A stretch of 6,756 nt of DNA, taken from contig NZ_CAMLGT010000211.1 of assembly GCF_946479605.1 (NCBI RefSeq), positions 1 to 6,756 of the forward strand, given 5' to 3'. The position numbers and the translations under genes were made by a program. The notes beneath the pieces are model-generated. The model ran no database searches. It was given only the letters and a program-made list of their open reading frames with translations, and was not told the DNA's origin. Source of the DNA: an uncultured Lacibacter sp. (GTDB lineage: Bacteria; Bacteroidota; Bacteroidia; Chitinophagales; Chitinophagaceae). Below are positions 1 to 6,245 of the stretch, piece by piece. Within the stretch, counting starts at the first letter, position 1, and every line of letters starts with the position of its first letter.

Positions 1-2
1 CT

Positions 3-10
3 TATCTTTG
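3..10 (+). promoter_or_regulatory. Bacteroidota -7 promoter element of serS
   Basis: TATCTTTG is an exact match to the Bacteroidota -7 consensus TAnnTTTG, ending 16 bases before the serS ATG. Transcription would start a few bases downstream, giving an untranslated leader of only about 10 nt. The matching -33 TTG element would lie before base 1, so it cannot be checked here. Confidence 0.7.
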
Positions 11-26
11 CGCAAATTTTAGAGTT

Positions 27-1298
27 ATGTTACAATTGGCATTTATTCGCCAGAACAGGGATTTGGTGAAAGAAAGACTGGCCGTAAAACATTTTGCTGA
101 TGTAAACCTGGTTGACCAGATCATTGACCTGGATGAGCAACGCAGGAAAACGCAGCTGGAAAATGATGAGCTGGCAGCGAAAGTAAATGCAGCATCGAAA
201 GAAATAGGGATGCTGATGGGTAAAGGACAAAAAGAAGAAGCCGAAGCAAAGAAAGCAGAGGTTGCACAGTATAAAGAATCGTCGAAAAACATTGCTGATC
301 AGTTAAGCACATTGGAACAGCAGGTGAATGAGTTGCTGGTGCGTTTGCCCAATCTGCCATCTACATTAGTACCTGTTGGTAAAACAGCAGACGATAATGT
401 GAATGTAAAAGAAAGAGGCGATGAACCGGTGTTGCCCGACAATGCAAAACCGCATTGGGAATTGATTGAGCAATACGATATCGTCAACTTTGAATTAGGT
501 GTAAAGATTACCGGCAGAGGATTTCCTGTGTACAAAGGAAAAGGTGCCAAGCTGCAGCGTGCACTCATCAGTTATTTTCTTGATTATAATACGGCAGCAG
601 GTTATACCGAATATATTCCGCCGTACATGGTTAATGAAGCAACTGCTTACGGAACCGGACAATTGCCCGATAAAGAAGGACAGATGTATTACATGCAGGC
701 CGATAATTTTTACATGATCCCCACTGCAGAAGTACCTGTTACCAATGTATATCGTGATGAGATTGTAAAAGAAAATGATCTGCCGATTAAGATGACGGCC
801 TACACGCCATGTTTCCGCAGAGAGGCAGGAAGCTTTGGTGCCGATGTGCGTGGTTTAAACCGTGTACACCAGTTCGATAAAGTGGAGATCATTCAATTGG
901 TTCATCCCGAAAAGAGTTATGAGGTGTTGGATGAAATGGTAGCGCATGTAGAAAAGCTGTTGCAGAATCTTGGTTTAAAATACCGCATTCTGCGTTTGTG
1001 TGGTGGCGATATGAGTTTTACTTCTGCTCTTACTTACGATTTTGAAGTGTGGAGTGCCGCACAAAAGAAATGGCTGGAGTGCAGCAGTGTAAGTAATTTC
1101 GAAAGCTTTCAAACGAATCGTATGAAGATTCGCTTTAAAGATGAAAAAGGGAAAACACAATTAGCACACTCTTTAAACGGAAGCTCTTTGGCGTTGCCAC
1201 GTATCATGGCTGCATTGCTGGAAAATAATCAAACCGAAAATGGTATTGTAATACCGGAAGTATTGCGTCCGTATTTTGGTGCAGATGTGATCAATTAA
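27..1298 (+). CDS. serS: Seryl-tRNA synthetase
   Basis: Cytoplasmic class II aminoacyl-tRNA synthetase. It activates serine with ATP and charges tRNA-Ser, and the Ser-tRNA also feeds the selenocysteine pathway where that exists. The 423-residue length is normal for bacterial SerRS. Residues about 1-110 form the N-terminal domain, with a charged helical hairpin (about 28-105) that fits the coiled-coil arm binding the long variable arm of tRNA-Ser. The catalytic domain follows: the motif 1 region around GYTEYIPPY (192-200), TAEVPVTN (233-240; TSEVPLTN in many homologues), motif 2 beginning FRREAGSFGAD (263-273) with the ATP-contacting arginines, SSVSNFESFQTNR (353-365) and motif 3 NGSSLALPR (384-392) with the class II arginine. 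The ATG at 27 gives the expected MLQLAFIRQN opening and sits just below a -7 promoter element. The gene is monocistronic, ending in a strong terminator before a convergent gene. Nothing suggests truncation. Confidence 0.98.
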   Translation: MLQLAFIRQNRDLVKERLAVKHFADVNLVDQIIDLDEQRRKTQLENDELAAKVNAASKEIGMLMGKGQKEEAEAKKAEVAQYKESSKNIADQLSTLEQQVNELLVRLPNLPSTLVPVGKTADDNVNVKERGDEPVLPDNAKPHWELIEQYDIVNFELGVKITGRGFPVYKGKGAKLQRALISYFLDYNTAAGYTEYIPPYMVNEATAYGTGQLPDKEGQMYYMQADNFYMIPTAEVPVTNVYRDEIVKENDLPIKMTAYTPCFRREAGSFGADVRGLNRVHQFDKVEIIQLVHPEKSYEVLDEMVAHVEKLLQNLGLKYRILRLCGGDMSFTSALTYDFEVWSAAQKKWLECSSVSNFESFQTNRMKIRFKDEKGKTQLAHSLNGSSLALPRIMAALLENNQTENGIVIPEVLRPYFGADVIN

Positions 1299-1320
1299 TT
1301 TAGTGTTTGATACAAATAAG

Positions 1321-1362
1321 AAGAGGCTGTTTCATTCTTTTGAAACAGCCTCTTTCTTTTTC
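1321..1362 (+). terminator. Intrinsic terminator after serS, possibly bidirectional
   Basis: A perfect 14-bp stem (1321-1334 with 1341-1354, core AGAGGCTGTTTCA) closes a 6-nt loop TTCTTT and is followed by a T-rich run (TTTCTTTTTC), a classic rho-independent terminator 22 bases after the serS stop. The gene on the other strand ends at 1389, so the same hairpin lies just downstream of it. On that strand the following sequence CTTATTTGTATC is only moderately T-rich, so termination in that direction is plausible but weaker. Confidence 0.9.
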
Positions 1363-1388
1363 TCATGTTGTTTGACGATCAGATATCT

Positions 1389-2369
1389 TTAGCGCAGGCT
1401 TGCTCTTGGACCTCCAACAGCATAAGTAGCCTGCATGCGTGCAGCTTGTCCTAAAGTGAACATATACATACATGCATCATTAGTATAATCCATATAATTC
1501 ATTGTCATTTCAACTGGTTTGCCGGCACATTTACTGGTGGTATTGGGTGCAGGGCAACCATAATTTGCTCCATCATGTCCTGGTGTATCGCCAACTAAAT
1601 CATCACCACATCTTCTGTCGCCCCAAATATGGCGCAGGTTTAACCAATGACCCACTTCATGTGTAGCTGTTCTTCCTTTATTGAAATCAGCATAAAGTGG
1701 AAAACTGCCTCTGCCAAATGCATTGTTATCAATTACAACACCATCGGTGGCAGAACTTCCTCCGGGAAATTGTGCATAACCAAGAATACTGTTGCTGAGG
1801 TTACATACCCACAGGTTGAGTGATGTAGTTGGGTTTGTAGGATTCAAACCACCTTGAGCTGTTTTCTTCATAGCATCGTTTGTGCCCCATGATGTAAGGT
1901 TTGTTTGTTTGCGGAACGTGCCCATTAATTCAAACCTGATCTTGATATCACCTGATTTGAAATTGTTATAAGTTGACGTAAGATTATAATCTGCATTGCC
2001 TGCAGCAAAGTCTTCATTCAACACAGCTATTTGTGATTGGATCTGCGCATCAGAAACATTTTCAGCAGCTGTGTTGTAAAGTACATTCACGTAGACTGGA
2101 ATGGTCATTACACCATCTGTACCAAGGCGACCGGCAACACTGCGTTCATTGATATATCTTGCAGTAAATGCTTCAATTTCATCCATCCGTCTTTGCAATG
2201 AAGGATCTTCCTTTAATTTTGCCTGTAATACTTCATAGCTTACACATCGACGTGTTTCATTGAGCGATTGTTCTGTTTCAGCCTCAATTGTTTCCTTGTC
2301 GGCCACGGATTTACTACATCCAAAAAAAAGCAACAGCGATGCTGCCGCCAATACCGATACTTTCTTCAT
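1389..2369 (-). CDS. M43 family zinc metalloprotease lipoprotein (pappalysin/cytophagalysin type)
   Basis: Predicted secreted, membrane-anchored metzincin endopeptidase of 326 residues; the substrate cannot be told from sequence. The N-terminus is a lipoprotein signal: MKK, a hydrophobic stretch to residue 17 and a lipobox ending FFGC with Cys18 as the lipidated residue. A charged helical pro-region-like segment follows (about 22-80), then the protease domain (about 88-320). The zinc site is HEVGHWLNLRH (237-247), giving His237, His241 and His247 as ligands and Glu238 as catalytic base, followed by IWGD. The Met-turn is NYMDY (291-295, Met293), followed by the family-typical spacing to Cys300, MFT and GQAARM. 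Cys254, 272, 281 and 300 could form the two disulphides seen in ulilysin-like enzymes. The usual metzincin Gly in HExxHxxGxxH is Asn244 here, a substitution I recall from other Bacteroidota M43 proteins. No C-terminal type IX secretion domain is present; the protein ends right after the catalytic core. The gene is convergent to serS and divergent from the beta-barrel gene, so it is probably transcribed alone. Confidence 0.92.
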   Translation of the reverse strand: MKKVSVLAAASLLLFFGCSKSVADKETIEAETEQSLNETRRCVSYEVLQAKLKEDPSLQRRMDEIEAFTARYINERSVAGRLGTDGVMTIPVYVNVLYNTAAENVSDAQIQSQIAVLNEDFAAGNADYNLTSTYNNFKSGDIKIRFELMGTFRKQTNLTSWGTNDAMKKTAQGGLNPTNPTTSLNLWVCNLSNSILGYAQFPGGSSATDGVVIDNNAFGRGSFPLYADFNKGRTATHEVGHWLNLRHIWGDRRCGDDLVGDTPGHDGANYGCPAPNTTSKCAGKPVEMTMNYMDYTNDACMYMFTLGQAARMQATYAVGGPRASLR

Positions 2370-2629
2370 GCGTTTGTTTTAAATGTTTAGGTTGGTAAAA
2401 AATGGACGAATGAATATATTTATTTTTTGCTTACAGCCGTTAGGCGACGGATGAAAATTTTTGTAACACTGCTGCAAATGAGCCCGTAACTGTGTGCAAT
2501 AGCAAATAAGTGTGTTAAATACAGTTGAGCATGGAATCTTATGATTCTTAATATTTTACTAAGAAACATTTCATTAAGATTTTTTACAAGCGATGCATTC
2601 TAACATTGCTGCTTACCAATTTAATTGCA
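2370..2629. other. Divergent intergenic region without a recognisable promoter
   Basis: These 260 bp separate the divergent M43 and beta-barrel genes and must hold both promoters. I found no exact TAnnTTTG on either strand. The nearest on + is TACAGTTG (2520-2527), with no TTG at suitable spacing. A weak inverted repeat TCTTAAT/ATTAAGA (2546-2552 and 2573-2579) is followed by six T. A small GAATC-TTAT-GATTC hairpin (2534-2547) and a CCGT/ACGG hairpin (2437-2450) are also present. No small gene is evident. Confidence 0.5.
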
Positions 2630-3286
2630 ATGAAAAAACTACTTGTACTCTCAACAATCGTACTGCTTGCTATCAATGCGAATGCACAATTTCAAAAAGG
2701 AAATAGGGTTTTAGGATTTGGTTTAAATCTTCAAAGTATCAACAATAATTCATTATATCCGGCTTCAGAGTCAACAAATAAAGGGTTTACATTGGGCGGC
2801 TCAGTTTCTCTTGCAAAAGCAAAATCTGAAACAAGATTAAATGGGTTTACATTGTACGCCGGTTATGGCAAGTCAAAAGTCAACAATATTGGTCCTGTCA
2901 ATTCCAATCAGTTTTCAGAAGATTATAGTGCCGGGCTGGGTTACTTCATGCGGAAATATCAATCGTTAGGGAAAAATTTCTTTGTGTTTGGCGAAGCACA
3001 AGCTTCATTTAATTATAGCCGGCAATTAATGCGTTATGGAGTGAGCAGTTCGGATAATAATAACTATGGAGGAACCATTGGCATTTATCCCGGACTTGCT
3101 TATAAATGGAATGATCGTTTTCTTTTCGAATTACGTTTTGCCGATTTTGCTGCATTATCATACAATTACACAGAACAAAGGTCGGGCAATAGCGATGTGT
3201 ACAATCGTGCTGTATCGTTCGGTACGAGTCTCGGTCTTGGTTACTTGCATAACATTGGCATTGGAGCCCGCTGGATCATCAAATAA
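2630..3286 (+). CDS. Outer-membrane beta-barrel protein, function unknown
   Basis: A 218-residue exported protein, most likely a small eight- to ten-stranded outer-membrane beta-barrel of the OmpA-like/PF13505-PF13568 type common in Bacteroidota. MKKLLVLSTIVLLAINANA is a clear Sec signal peptide with cleavage expected after Ala19 (ANA|Q). The mature part consists of alternating hydrophobic/polar segments rich in Gly, Tyr and Phe: GFTLYAGYG (72-80), SAGLGYFMRKY (100-110), NFFVFGEAQASFNYS (116-130), GGTIGIYPGLAYKW (147-160), RFLFELRFADFAALSYNY (163-180), SFGTSLGLGYLHNIGIGARW (196-215). These alternate with polar Asn/Ser-rich loops. The reading frame stays open upstream to a TTG at 2606, but the ATG at 2630 is preferred because it starts exactly at MKK of the signal peptide. 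The role (porin, adhesin or structural) is unknown. A terminator follows 30 bases after the stop, so the gene appears monocistronic. Confidence 0.8.
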   Translation: MKKLLVLSTIVLLAINANAQFQKGNRVLGFGLNLQSINNNSLYPASESTNKGFTLGGSVSLAKAKSETRLNGFTLYAGYGKSKVNNIGPVNSNQFSEDYSAGLGYFMRKYQSLGKNFFVFGEAQASFNYSRQLMRYGVSSSDNNNYGGTIGIYPGLAYKWNDRFLFELRFADFAALSYNYTEQRSGNSDVYNRAVSFGTSLGLGYLHNIGIGARWIIK

Positions 3287-3316
3287 CAATATTACAAAAG
3301 CACCTTTATTTCTGCT

Positions 3317-3345
3317 GGGCATCGGTAACGATGCCCTTTTCTTTT
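3317..3345 (+). terminator. Intrinsic terminator after the beta-barrel gene
   Basis: The 8-bp perfect GC-rich stem GGGCATCG/CGATGCCC (3317-3324 with 3329-3336) is capped by GTAA, a stabilising GNRA-type tetraloop in RNA, and is followed by TTTTCTTTT. It lies 30 bases after the stop codon and separates this gene from the DUF1800/DUF1501 cassette. Confidence 0.9.
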
Positions 3346-3400
3346 ATTAGTAGCCCACCGGCAAGCGTTAGTGATATATAATAAACGATTTGCAAGTTTT

Positions 3401-3428
3401 TTGCGTTAAAGATTAAACCATATCTTAT
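3401..3428 (+). promoter_or_regulatory. Weak candidate promoter for the DUF1800/DUF1501 cassette
   Basis: TTG (3401-3403) and TATCTTAT (3421-3428) are separated by 17 bases, within the spacing reported for Bacteroidota promoters. The -7 element matches only four of the six fixed positions of TAnnTTTG, so this is a weak call. No better candidate was found between the upstream terminator and the ATG at 3460. The element lies within an inverted repeat. Confidence 0.3.
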
Positions 3429-3447
3429 TCATTCAGTCTTAACGCAA
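3401..3447. repeat. Inverted repeat in the DUF1800 leader
   Basis: TTGCGTTAA (3401-3409) and TTAACGCAA (3439-3447) are perfect inverted copies. Past a bulged A at 3410, GA (3411-3412) extends pairing with TC (3437-3438), giving 11 bp around a 24-nt loop. The right arm is followed by TAATTTTTT and then the DUF1800 ATG at 3460. A third GCGTTA lies at 3365-3370. It could be an operator dyad overlapping the promoter or a transcript hairpin in the leader; the sequence does not decide. Confidence 0.6.
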
Positions 3448-3459
3448 TAATTTTTTAGC

Positions 3460-4884
3460 ATGGCCCTTTCTGTACAGGTAAAAAATCAGCATTTATTATG
3501 GCGGGCGGGTTTTGGCCCTGCCGTTGAGCAGTGGAACGATCTTTCAAAAACTTCTCCCGCAAAATTGTATGAGGCATTGGAAAAAGCTTCCCGAAAAGAA
3601 CCGATGCCGTTGAAAGTTGCGACCAATTTTGTAGATGGTTTAATGAATGGGGTTGATGGTGTGCGCCGCACGGAGATGACCCGTGAGCAACAACAGGCCA
3701 TGCAAAAAAAATCAAGGGAAGAGATCCGCAACCTTAATCTTGAATGGCTTGATGAAATGGTGAACAGTGAACAGCAGCTGCGTGAAAAAATTGCATTGTT
3801 CTGGCACGGGCATTTTGCATGCCGTAACCTCAATGCACTTTATCAGCAGGAGTTGCTGCATGTGATCCGTAAAAATGCACTCGGCAATTTTGGAACGCTG
3901 TTAAAAGAGGTTAGTCAGAGCGCCGCCATGCTTGCCTTCCTCAACAACCAGCAAAACAGGAAGCAAAAACCTAATGAAAATTTTGCCCGTGAAGTAATGG
4001 AGTTGTTTACCATGGGCCGTGGTAATTATACAGAGAAAGATATTAAAGAAGCTGCACGTGCATTTACCGGCTGGCAGTTTAAGCTGAACGGCGAGTTTAT
4101 TTTCAGGCCTGCAGTGCATGATGATGGTGTGAAAACAGTACTTGGCCGAACCGGGAAGTTTGATGGCAATGATATATTGAATATGCTGCTGGAACAAAAA
4201 CAAACAGCAACATATATAACGACCAAGTTGTACCGTTTTTTGGTGAATGAACAGGTTAATGAAGAAAACATAAAGTGGTTGGCGGAAAGGTTTTACAAAT
4301 CAGGTTATGAAATAAAAACACTGCTGAAAGATATTTTTACGAGCGATTGGTTTTATGATGAAAAGAATATCGGAGCGCATGTAAAATCACCTGTGGAGTT
4401 ATTAGTTGGTATCCGCAGAGTAATGCCCATGGACATTGCTAATGAAGATGCACAGTTGTACCTGCAGAAAATATTGGGGCAAGTGTTGTTTTATCCGCCA
4501 AATGTGGCAGGATGGCCCGGTGGTTTTAACTGGATAGACAGCTCTTCACTGATGTTCCGCATGCGTATTCCTCAATTAATGGCAACAAAAGAAGCCTTTA
4601 ACATCAAAGCAAAATCCGACGATGACCAGGAAATGGGGAGAGGAAATAAAATGCCGGGACGTGTGGTGCAAACAACCATCCGGTGGGAGCCTGCTTTCAA
4701 TCAATTGGAAAAAGTACCGAGGGAACAATTGCTGCAGAACATTGCTTCTGTTATGTGGCAAACAGATGTGAACAGGATGAACAAATCAATGATCGAAAAA
4801 TTTGTGGATGCAACATCACGTGAACGTTACATTCAATCAGCAATGATTCAGCTGATGTGTACACCGGAATATCAAATGTGTTAA
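3460..4884 (+). CDS. DUF1800 family protein (PF08811)
   Basis: A 474-residue member of the DUF1800 family; I know of no established biochemical function. Family hallmarks in order: HLLWRAGFGP (11-20) near the N-terminus, FWHGHF (114-119), ENFAREVMELFTMGRG (173-188) leading through EAARAFTGW (197-205), KSPVELLVG (309-317), GQVLFYPPNVAGWPGG (340-355) and the C-terminal TPEYQ (468-472). It is largely helical, full length for the family, with a polar Asp/Lys-rich linker at about 383-400. The N-terminus MALSVQVKNQ is hydrophilic and shows no signal peptide or membrane segment. The ATG at 3460 is chosen because it places the HLLWRAGFG motif right at the N-terminus as expected; no Shine-Dalgarno precedes it. 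DUF1501 follows 76 bp downstream on the same strand, the gene order often seen for this pair, so the two are probably one operon. The physical partnership is inferred from co-occurrence. Confidence 0.95.
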   Translation: MALSVQVKNQHLLWRAGFGPAVEQWNDLSKTSPAKLYEALEKASRKEPMPLKVATNFVDGLMNGVDGVRRTEMTREQQQAMQKKSREEIRNLNLEWLDEMVNSEQQLREKIALFWHGHFACRNLNALYQQELLHVIRKNALGNFGTLLKEVSQSAAMLAFLNNQQNRKQKPNENFAREVMELFTMGRGNYTEKDIKEAARAFTGWQFKLNGEFIFRPAVHDDGVKTVLGRTGKFDGNDILNMLLEQKQTATYITTKLYRFLVNEQVNEENIKWLAERFYKSGYEIKTLLKDIFTSDWFYDEKNIGAHVKSPVELLVGIRRVMPMDIANEDAQLYLQKILGQVLFYPPNVAGWPGGFNWIDSSSLMFRMRIPQLMATKEAFNIKAKSDDDQEMGRGNKMPGRVVQTTIRWEPAFNQLEKVPREQLLQNIASVMWQTDVNRMNKSMIEKFVDATSRERYIQSAMIQLMCTPEYQMC

Positions 4885-4892
4885 TTCAAAGT

Positions 4893-4950
4893 TTGAAGTA
4901 AGAAGTACGGGGTACGAATCATACCTCATTCATCTTACCTCTTGCCTCAA
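4893..4950. repeat. Heptad-based imperfect inverted repeat between DUF1800 and DUF1501
   Basis: The left part reads as degenerate tandem heptads (GAAGTAA at 4895-4901, GAAGTAC at 4902-4908, GGGGTAC at 4909-4915). The right part holds related heptads in inverted orientation (ACCTCAT at 4923, ACCTCTT at 4937, GCCTCAA at 4944). Outer arms 4893-4907 and 4936-4950 pair at 13 of 15 positions including one G-T wobble, with two A-C mismatches. Inner arms GGGGTA (4909-4914) and TACCTC (4922-4927) pair fully with one wobble around a 7-nt loop. A 1-by-8 internal loop lies between, about one heptad longer on the right. It fills most of the 76-bp gap. It may be a dispersed genomic repeat or a transcript hairpin; it lacks a terminator T-run of usual form, though TTCTTTTATT follows. 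Confidence 0.6.
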
Positions 4951-4960
4951 TTCTTTTATT

Positions 4961-6157
4961 ATGTATATCAAGCGTAAAGAATTTCTACAGATCGGATCAC
5001 TGGCAACAGCATCTATGCTCATGCCGCAGTTTCTGAAAGCTTTTGAAAAAGACAAACTGGTTCCGCCGGGAAATAAAGTAACGGTCATTATTCAATTCAG
5101 TGGCGGCAATGATGGGTTGAATACGGTGATACCTGTTCGTAATGATATTTATTACAGGAGCCGGCCTAAGTTGAGTATTCAGCGTAATGCAGCATTGGCA
5201 TTAACAGATGATGCCGCTTTGCATCCATCACTTACTGCATTCAAAGAATTGTATGACGAAGGAAGCCTTGGTATTTTCAATAGTGTAGGGTATCCCAATC
5301 CTGATAAAAGTCATTTCAGAAGCATGGACATCTGGCATACCGCCAGTGACAGTCGTGATTACTGGAACACTGGTTGGGTGGGGCGGTATCTTGATGCACA
5401 ATGCAAGGGTTGCGATAAACCCACACAGGCATTGGAAATAGATGATGTATTAAGCCTTGCATTAAAAGGGGAAAATATTAAAGGTATTGCAGTGGAAGAT
5501 CCCCGAAGGTTATACACCAGCAGCCAGGAGCGTTACTTTAAAGAGATGCTTGCAAAGCATCAGCAGGAACATGAGCGGCCTGTTGATTATCTCTATAAAA
5601 CAATGGCTGAAACCATTTCAAGTGCTGATTATATTTTTAAGCAAAGCAAGCAACGGCCATCAGCAGAATCATATCCAAATACTGATCTGGGGAAAGGATT
5701 AAAAACGATTGCGTCACTTATTTTCAGTGAGATCAATACAAAAGTCTATTACATTTCACTTGGAAGTTTTGATACACATATTAACCAGGAAGGACAACAG
5801 AAAAGATTGTTTACCGAACTGAATGATGCGGTAAAAGCTTTTGTAAAAGATCTGAAAGCGAATAACCGTTTTGATGATGTGTTGTTGTTTACCTTCTCCG
5901 AGTTTGGGAGAAGGGTAGCACAGAATGCAAGCAATGGAACAGATCATGGCAAGGCCAACAATATGTTTTTTATTGGCGGTGGCTTGAAGCAGCAAGGAAT
6001 ATATAATCCGTTACCTGACCTCAGTAACTTGGATGATGGCGATGTAAAATATCAGTTGGATTTTAAGCAGGTTTACGCAACTGTACTCAACAAGTGGATG
6101 GGAGCCAATGCCGATGCTATTCTGAAACAAGCGATCAAACCATTGGATTTCATATAG
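4961..6157 (+). CDS. DUF1501 family exported protein (PF07394)
   Basis: A 398-residue full-length member of DUF1501, a family related to alkaline phosphatases and sulfatases; substrate and reaction are not established. Conserved segments in order: FSGGNDGLNTVIP (46-58) with a metal-binding-type Asp51, SHFRSMDIWHTA (117-128), LGSFDTH (267-273), FSEFGRR (312-318), NGTDHGKAN (325-333), and the closing VYATVLNKWMG (371-381). Asp271, His273, Asp328 and His329 resemble metal ligands of the superfamily. The N-terminus has the Tat-like layout of basic residues, EFLQ, a mild hydrophobic stretch (IGSLATASMLMPQFL) and then the mature domain. The twin-arginine pair reads Arg5-Lys6 instead of Arg-Arg, so Tat dependence is uncertain. 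The ATG at 4961 is the first start after the upstream gene and gives this signal-like N-terminus. It is probably co-transcribed with DUF1800, and a stable hairpin follows the stop. Confidence 0.95.
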   Translation: MYIKRKEFLQIGSLATASMLMPQFLKAFEKDKLVPPGNKVTVIIQFSGGNDGLNTVIPVRNDIYYRSRPKLSIQRNAALALTDDAALHPSLTAFKELYDEGSLGIFNSVGYPNPDKSHFRSMDIWHTASDSRDYWNTGWVGRYLDAQCKGCDKPTQALEIDDVLSLALKGENIKGIAVEDPRRLYTSSQERYFKEMLAKHQQEHERPVDYLYKTMAETISSADYIFKQSKQRPSAESYPNTDLGKGLKTIASLIFSEINTKVYYISLGSFDTHINQEGQQKRLFTELNDAVKAFVKDLKANNRFDDVLLFTFSEFGRRVAQNASNGTDHGKANNMFFIGGGLKQQGIYNPLPDLSNLDDGDVKYQLDFKQVYATVLNKWMGANADAILKQAIKPLDFI

Positions 6158-6161
6158 TTTT

Positions 6162-6200
6162 AGCACAAAGGCCAGCTGCAAAGCTGGCCCTTGTGCTTTA
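6162..6200 (+). terminator. Hairpin after DUF1501, probable terminator with weak T-run
   Basis: A 16-position stem (6162-6177 with 6182-6197, core GGCCAGCT/AGCTGGCC) with one A-C mismatch (6169/6190) is capped by GCAA, a GNRA tetraloop. It starts 5 bases after the stop codon. Only three T plus TTAGC follow the stem, so the T-run is poor. It could terminate transcription or act as a 3'-end stabilising hairpin that protects the operon mRNA. Confidence 0.65.
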
Positions 6201-6245
6201 GCACTTTGGTAAAATTACGGTCGTTTTATTAGGTGAAAACTCCTA

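Noticed and set aside
2437..2450. GTTAGGC (2439-2445) resembling an integron attC core site
   Set aside because: No matching RYYYAAC partner at attC spacing, no integrase and no cassette structure; the local CCGT/ACGG hairpin is only 4 bp.
2520..2527. TACAGTTG as a -7 promoter element of the beta-barrel gene
   Set aside because: It misses one fixed position and has no TTG 17-23 bases upstream.
2606..2629. In-frame TTG start giving an eight-residue N-terminal extension of the beta-barrel protein
   Set aside because: The extension would precede a perfect signal peptide that starts at the ATG at 2630; a TTG start is less likely than that ATG.
3361..3393. Possible hairpin GCAAgCGTT / AACGatTTGC upstream of DUF1800
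   Set aside because: Two 4-bp helices split by an internal loop in A/T-rich DNA; too weak to call as a separate feature.
3486..3833. Cys/Ser-rich open frame of 115 codons on the - strand inside DUF1800
   Set aside because: It is a complement-strand shadow of the DUF1800 coding sequence, with a composition typical of antisense frames.
5487..5702. Open frame of 71 codons on + inside DUF1501
   Set aside because: It is a shifted-frame shadow of a strongly conserved gene, with no start context or recognisable domain.
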